8,507 bases of DNA, from positions 1 through 8,507 of the forward strand of contig CAJUKS010000015.1 in the NCBI GenBank assembly GCA_910587405.1, read 5' to 3'. Below, piece by piece: positions 5,349-8,507 of this stretch (the first letter of the stretch is position 1; every line of letters starts with the position of its first letter). Origin of the DNA: an uncultured Alphaproteobacteria bacterium. GTDB lineage: Bacteria; Pseudomonadota; Alphaproteobacteria; RF32; CAG-239. The notes under the pieces are model-generated. The model saw only the letters and a program-made list of their open reading frames with translations, had not been told where the DNA came from and did not search any database. The translations under genes were made by a program, and so were the position numbers.

Positions 5349-5936
5349 ATGAAAAAATTGTGGCTGTTGCCGGCGGCATTGTGTCTGATTTCTTTTAATG
5401 CCGACGCTTTTTTGCTTTCGCCGTATGTCGGTGCGGATTATAATCACACCTCACTTAATTTCGGACGTCAAACCGAAGACCTGTATGCGGATAATTTGAA
5501 TTCTTTGGGGGTGGTTGCCGGCGTAAAATTGCTGGGAATGGTTTCGGCCGAAGGCTTTTATCAGCAGTCGGAGAATAAAAGCCACACCGTGAACGGCTAT
5601 TTTGTTGACGGCGACGCGGTGACCAACAGACTGAAGTTGAAAGCTTACGGGGTCGACTTGGTGGGTGACGTGCTTAATTTGGGTATTGTGGAAGTTTTGT
5701 CCTCGATCGGTTACGGATATTATGATGCTGACGTTTCCAACCGGGTTAACATCAACGGTTATGTCAGCCGTAAGAATTTTAACGAGAAGGGAAACGGCGT
5801 CCGTCTGGGGCTGGGGGCTCAGGTCAACCCGCTGCCGTCGTTCGGAATCCGGGCAATGTTTCGCTATACGGTGACCGATATGGATGCGGTTAAAAATATG
5901 AAAGAGGTTACGGTCGGTGTCCGTTACTATTTTTAA
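5349..5936 (+). CDS. Outer-membrane beta-barrel protein, porin-like small barrel
   Basis: A 195-aa protein. Residues 1-20 are a Sec signal peptide (MKKLWLLPAALCLISFNADA, cleavage before Phe21). The mature part of about 175 residues alternates polar and hydrophobic residues in repeated strands rich in Gly and aromatics (SPYVGADYNH, SLGVVAGVKLLG, VEVLSSIGYGYYD, GVRLGLGAQV, RAMFRYTV) and ends in VRYYF, whose terminal Phe is the usual BAM recognition signal. Size and pattern fit an eight-stranded OmpA-N/OmpW-like barrel without a periplasmic domain. The ATG is preceded by AAGGATTTTCTGAT, a Shine-Dalgarno motif at normal distance. It stands alone between its own upstream region and a terminator, divergent from the lysozyme. 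Ligand or adhesive role cannot be told. Confidence 0.82.
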   Translation: MKKLWLLPAALCLISFNADAFLLSPYVGADYNHTSLNFGRQTEDLYADNLNSLGVVAGVKLLGMVSAEGFYQQSENKSHTVNGYFVDGDAVTNRLKLKAYGVDLVGDVLNLGIVEVLSSIGYGYYDADVSNRVNINGYVSRKNFNEKGNGVRLGLGAQVNPLPSFGIRAMFRYTVTDMDAVKNMKEVTVGVRYYF

Positions 5937-5956
5937 TTGAGATTTTTCTGCTGAGG

Positions 5957-5986
5957 TCCCGGGCTGAGCCCGGGATCTTTATTTTA
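5957..5986 (+). terminator. Intrinsic terminator of the outer-membrane protein gene
   Basis: A perfect 8-bp GC-rich stem TCCCGGGC/GCCCGGGA (5957-5964 with 5968-5975) has a TGA loop and is followed by TCTTTATTTT. It lies 20 bases after the stop codon. Confidence 0.85.
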
Positions 5987-6070
5987 AAATAAGTTTCTGA
6001 TTCGGTTCAAAAAAATTTTTATATTGGTTCTTGTAAAAGAAAAAATAGTTAATAGATAGGGAAAAATAAG

Positions 6071-6100
6071 TCTACACTTTTGATTTTTGTCGGTTATACT
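6071..6100 (+). promoter_or_regulatory. Probable promoter of the LysR-type regulator
   Basis: TCTACA (6071-6076) and TATACT (6095-6100) are separated by 18 bases, with the start codon 45 bases beyond the -10. The -10 matches 5 of 6 and the -35 matches 4 of 6. Confidence 0.5.
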
Positions 6101-6145
6101 TGCAACGTTCAGTTGTGAATAGCGCTATTGGGTAGGTCAAAAAAA

Positions 6146-7027
6146 ATGATAACTAAAAAATCACTTCAGAATTTAAGTGCCTTAATGATTTTGCTGGCTG
6201 TCGGCAGATATCAGAGTAAAAGAAAAGTGGCAGAAGCGACCAATACTTCCATTGACACTGTAAACAAATATATTTCCAACCTGGAATATGCGTTGGGGAC
6301 CCGTTTGGTGGTGAACAATACCAAAGGGTGCCGTTTGACCAGACAGGGAATGAAAGTTGCCGAGCAAGTCAAGGACGTACCGGTGATTTTGGACCGAATT
6401 TGCAATCAGCGCTCCAGTTCCAACCTGTACAAGGGAGATGTTTGCGTCTGTGTGCCGCTGCTGGTCAGTTCGTGCCGGTTTCCGTTTGATTTCTCGGAGC
6501 TGTATGATCTTCATCCCGATATTAACGTCGTGTCTTTCAGCACAATTGAGCCACCGCAATGCCGGGAGATCGGCGCCGATGTCGGCGTGGTTACCTGTGC
6601 GCCGGAAGCGGTTCCCGATTTTTCGCTGCTGTATACGCGAAAGATAAAATACAGTTTCTTTGCGGCGCGAAAATATCTTGATAAATATGGTTGTCCCAAA
6701 GATATGGAAGATTTGCTCACCCGGCATCGCATGGTGGTATGCCTGCAAAATGCCGATCACATTCCCGGTTGGGACGAATTGATGCAAAGTGCCAGAAAAA
6801 TCTGTTTTTCATCGACTTCGACCTTTTCCGTGGTCGAAGCAATCCGCTATGGGCTCGGGATCGGTTTGCTGCCGTGGTATTATGAAGATCAGGAGCTGGT
6901 TTCTCTCGATAACCTTGACTTTCATTTTGAAATGCCGGTATGTTTGATGATAAACAACGGTACCAAAGACATTCCGCGGGTAAGAGTGGTGGCGGAATGC
7001 TATCAGAAAGCCTTAAGCCGGATGTAA
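6146..7027 (+). CDS. LysR-family transcriptional regulator
   Basis: A 293-aa protein from the ATG at 6146; a TTG at 6128 would add six residues but ATG after GGTAGGTC is preferred. Residues about 6-65 form the winged helix of LysR proteins: ILLAVGRYQSKRKVAEAT, the recognition helix TSIDTVNKYISNLEYALG, then the wing TRLVVNNTKGCRLTRQG. A linker helix runs to about 88, and residues 95-290 fit the periplasmic-binding-like effector domain (ADVGVVT, then the VVEAIRYGLGIGLLPWYY block typical of the C-terminal lobe). The recognition helix differs from the common SQPAVSRQI consensus. LysR proteins bind DNA as tetramers and respond to a small ligand, often controlling a divergent neighbour; here the upstream neighbour is co-directional, so no target is suggested. 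It contains many cysteines (11), consistent with, but no proof of, redox sensitivity. Its 3' end overlaps hydF. Confidence 0.88.
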   Translation: MITKKSLQNLSALMILLAVGRYQSKRKVAEATNTSIDTVNKYISNLEYALGTRLVVNNTKGCRLTRQGMKVAEQVKDVPVILDRICNQRSSSNLYKGDVCVCVPLLVSSCRFPFDFSELYDLHPDINVVSFSTIEPPQCREIGADVGVVTCAPEAVPDFSLLYTRKIKYSFFAARKYLDKYGCPKDMEDLLTRHRMVVCLQNADHIPGWDELMQSARKICFSSTSTFSVVEAIRYGLGIGLLPWYYEDQELVSLDNLDFHFEMPVCLMINNGTKDIPRVRVVAECYQKALSRM

Positions 7028-8230
7028 TCGGGAAAACGGCGCCATAATTCGCTCAAGCACGCCCTGGGTTTTGGAAATGGCGATACCGTAGTTGGTTACG
7101 GCAACGCCGCGGCGTTCGCATTCGCGCAGGCGCCGGATCATCTCGGTGCGGTTAAGCATACAGGCGCCGCAATGAACAACCAGCGCAAATTTTTCCAAAT
7201 CGTCGGGAAAATCTCCTCCGGCACAGAATTCAAACTGCAATTCGCCGCCGCAATATTGCTGCAGCCATCGCGGAATTTTCACTTTGCCGATATCGTCGGC
7301 CAAGGTATGATGAGAGCACGCTTCGGCAATCAGCACCCGGTCGCCCGGCCGCAGGCGGTCAATGGCAGCGGCGCCCCGGCTTAGGATATCGATATCGCCT
7401 TTGTAACGTGCAAAAAGGGTTGAAAAGGTTGTCATTTTGATTTCGGACGGTACCGTCGCGGCAACTTTGAGCACCACCTGCGAATCGGTAATCACCAAAG
7501 CGGGGGGCTGTTTGAGACCGGACAGTGACACGGCAAGCTCGCTTTCTTTGGTAACCACGGCAACCGCATTACAGTCGAGAATTTCCCGCAGAACCTGAAC
7601 CTGAGGCAGAATCAGCCGTCCTTTTGGGGCCGATAAGTCGATCGGAACCACCATCATGACCGTATCGCCCGGACTGATCAGATCACCGACCAACAGAGGA
7701 TCTTCGCGAAATTCGGAGGGCGCAAGTTCGATCAGTCGTTGTTTGAGCTGTTCAATGTTTTGCCCGGTTGCCGCGGAAACGGAAATCCAATTTAAACGCC
7801 GGCTTTGGCAATAGTCGCGGTCAGTTGCAGAAACAGCCGCGAGATCGCTTTTGTTGAAAACCAGAATAAACGGAATGCCGAGTTTCTGTACTTCGGCGAT
7901 AATCTGTTTATCATGATTGTCAAGCCCTTGTTCGGAAACAACGATCAAAGCCATGTCCGATTTATATAAAACCCGTCGGGTGGCTTTGATCCGCAATTCG
8001 CCCAGTTCGCCGTCGTCGTCGAGTCCCGCGGTGTCGAAGAAGGTAACCGGTCCGAGCGGCAACAGTTCGTACGGTTTGGCAACGGCGTCGGTTGTGGTGC
8101 CGGGCTGAGCCGAAACAATGGCAACTTCCTGGCCGGTGAGAGCGTTGATCAGGGAAGATTTTCCGGCATTGCGGCGGCCGATCAGAGCAATGATGCAGCG
8201 TAAGGCGCGGGGGGCGGTGTCAGGGTTCAT
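7013..8230 (-). CDS. hydF: [FeFe]-hydrogenase maturation GTPase HydF
   Basis: A 405-aa protein, the normal HydF length. The N-terminal GTPase domain has the P-loop GRRNAGKS at 18-25, switch threonines TTT at 45-47, DTAG at 66-69, NKSD at 126-129 and SA at 152-153. A dimerisation region follows at about 180-290. The C-terminal iron-sulfur domain has CSH at 305-307 and HCGAC at 353-357, the CxH...HCxxC signature that binds the [4Fe-4S] cluster; the 45-residue gap is at the short edge of the family range. HydF is the scaffold on which the radical SAM enzymes HydE and HydG assemble the 2Fe subcluster before transfer to the hydrogenase HydA. HydE, HydG and HydA are not in this window. The ATG follows AAAGGA with 9 bases, a good ribosome site. 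Its end overlaps the LysR gene by 15 bases. Confidence 0.96.
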   Translation of the reverse strand: MNPDTAPRALRCIIALIGRRNAGKSSLINALTGQEVAIVSAQPGTTTDAVAKPYELLPLGPVTFFDTAGLDDDGELGELRIKATRRVLYKSDMALIVVSEQGLDNHDKQIIAEVQKLGIPFILVFNKSDLAAVSATDRDYCQSRRLNWISVSAATGQNIEQLKQRLIELAPSEFREDPLLVGDLISPGDTVMMVVPIDLSAPKGRLILPQVQVLREILDCNAVAVVTKESELAVSLSGLKQPPALVITDSQVVLKVAATVPSEIKMTTFSTLFARYKGDIDILSRGAAAIDRLRPGDRVLIAEACSHHTLADDIGKVKIPRWLQQYCGGELQFEFCAGGDFPDDLEKFALVVHCGACMLNRTEMIRRLRECERRGVAVTNYGIAISKTQGVLERIMAPFSRLHPA

Positions 8231-8259
8231 TTTTTGCGATCCTTTACAGTTGTTTGTTT

Positions 8260-8304
8260 CCGGAACGGGTTTTCGGTCAAATACGAAAAGATAAAAAGTT
8301 CCGG
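8260..8304. promoter_or_regulatory. Nested inverted repeats upstream of hydF
   Basis: CCGGAAC (8260-8266) pairs with GTTCCGG (8298-8304), and inside it TTTTCG (8270-8275) pairs with CGAAAA (8284-8289) around an 8-base loop. In a hydF transcript this would be a two-helix hairpin ending about 16 bases before the ribosome site. It could be an RNA element in the leader or an operator. No FNR-type TTGAT-N4-ATCAA site is seen, and no convincing promoter boxes. Confidence 0.4.
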
Positions 8305-8439
8305 GGTGATAAAGCTTTATTTAGGCAAAAAATAGCAAAAAACCGTTTTTGAAGCAATAAATAATTAAAAATATCGGCGAAAAATGAAAATAATTGTTGC
8401 AAAAAAGCAAGTTTACTTTTAATAAGGAAATAACTTCGG
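8305..8439. other. AT-rich region between hydF and the right edge
   Basis: This divergent intergenic stretch is strongly A+T-rich with short A and T runs. It should contain the hydF promoter (minus) and a promoter for whatever starts at the right edge (plus). The best plus-strand boxes are TTGTTG (8395-8400) and TTTAAT (8418-8423 or close by), which are weak. No ORF is convincing. Confidence 0.3.
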
Positions 8440-8507
8440 ATGAAGCGGCAATTCGGCGAAGCACATCGACAGATGTGATGAGCCAATTAAGCGCGACAAC
8501 GGCGCAG
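8440..8507 (+). other. Possible start of a plus-strand gene, with a short upstream ORF
   Basis: Base composition rises sharply in GC from about 8440, as at a gene start. An ATG at 8440, 11 bases after AAGGA, opens a 12-codon ORF (MKRQFGEAHRQM) whose TGA overlaps the next ATG at 8478 (TGATG), which starts an ORF reading MSQLSATTAQ up to the edge. The latter frame is open from about 8395. A small hairpin CACATC/GATGTG (8462-8467 with 8472-8477) covers the overlap. Too little sequence remains to identify a product or to choose the frame. Confidence 0.25.

Noticed and set aside
6182..6787. 201-aa minus-strand open frame opposite the LysR gene
   Set aside because: The plus-strand LysR protein has a recognisable winged helix and effector domain; the antisense frame resembles nothing.
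1..8507. CRISPR array, insertion sequence or integrase
   Set aside because: No regularly spaced direct repeats, transposase or recombinase motifs were found on either strand.

Overview
The window looks like a piece of chromosome from an anaerobic, Gram-negative bacterium, most likely an uncultured (possibly gut-type) alphaproteobacterium. Gram-negative: there is a signal-peptide protein with a C-terminal beta-barrel signature (VRYYF at the end) and a lipobox protein. Anaerobic: the right end encodes HydF, the scaffold GTPase for [FeFe]-hydrogenase maturation. Alphaproteobacterial: the tRNA-Gly(GCC) encodes its CCA and has the AACCTTGCCAAGGTT anticodon arm usual there. The lineage is inference from these cues, not from a search.

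Layout, left to right. Positions 1-84 (minus) carry what reads as the last part of pyruvate kinase, cut off on its upstream side by AT-rich non-coding DNA. Positions 332-1517 (plus) hold a two-gene unit: a 77-aa two-helix membrane protein and a lipid-anchored SPFH/prohibitin-like protein, closed by a clear intrinsic terminator. A tRNA-Gly follows (1727-1801). Its 3' end is embedded in a perfect 21-bp hairpin, and about 190 bp of dense nested inverted repeats follow, ending in a second T-tailed hairpin. A GtrA-family membrane protein (2113-2568, plus) then converges on a Fic-domain protein with a C-terminal winged helix (2636-3601, minus). Next on the minus strand come an ArsC/Spx-like thioredoxin-fold protein (3722-4099) and a membrane-anchored GH24-type lysozyme (4196-5191) with a good sigma70 promoter and terminator. 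An outer-membrane barrel protein (5349-5936, plus) is divergent from the lysozyme. A LysR-type regulator (6146-7027, plus) overlaps tail-to-tail with hydF (7013-8230, minus). The last ~275 bases are AT-rich, with nested inverted repeats upstream of hydF and the possible start of another plus-strand gene at the right edge.

Most genes are monocistronic with their own signals, so this is a patchwork of housekeeping, envelope and accessory functions rather than one pathway. No complete novel defence or biosynthetic system is visible. The most unusual DNA is the structured stretch directly behind the tRNA (1798-2028), which may be an unrecognised non-coding RNA or a repeat-family element. Secondary points of interest are the Fic protein with a variant GNSR active-site loop and a palindrome over its -10 box, the lysozyme with Cys at the usual catalytic Asp position, and the hairpin in front of hydF.
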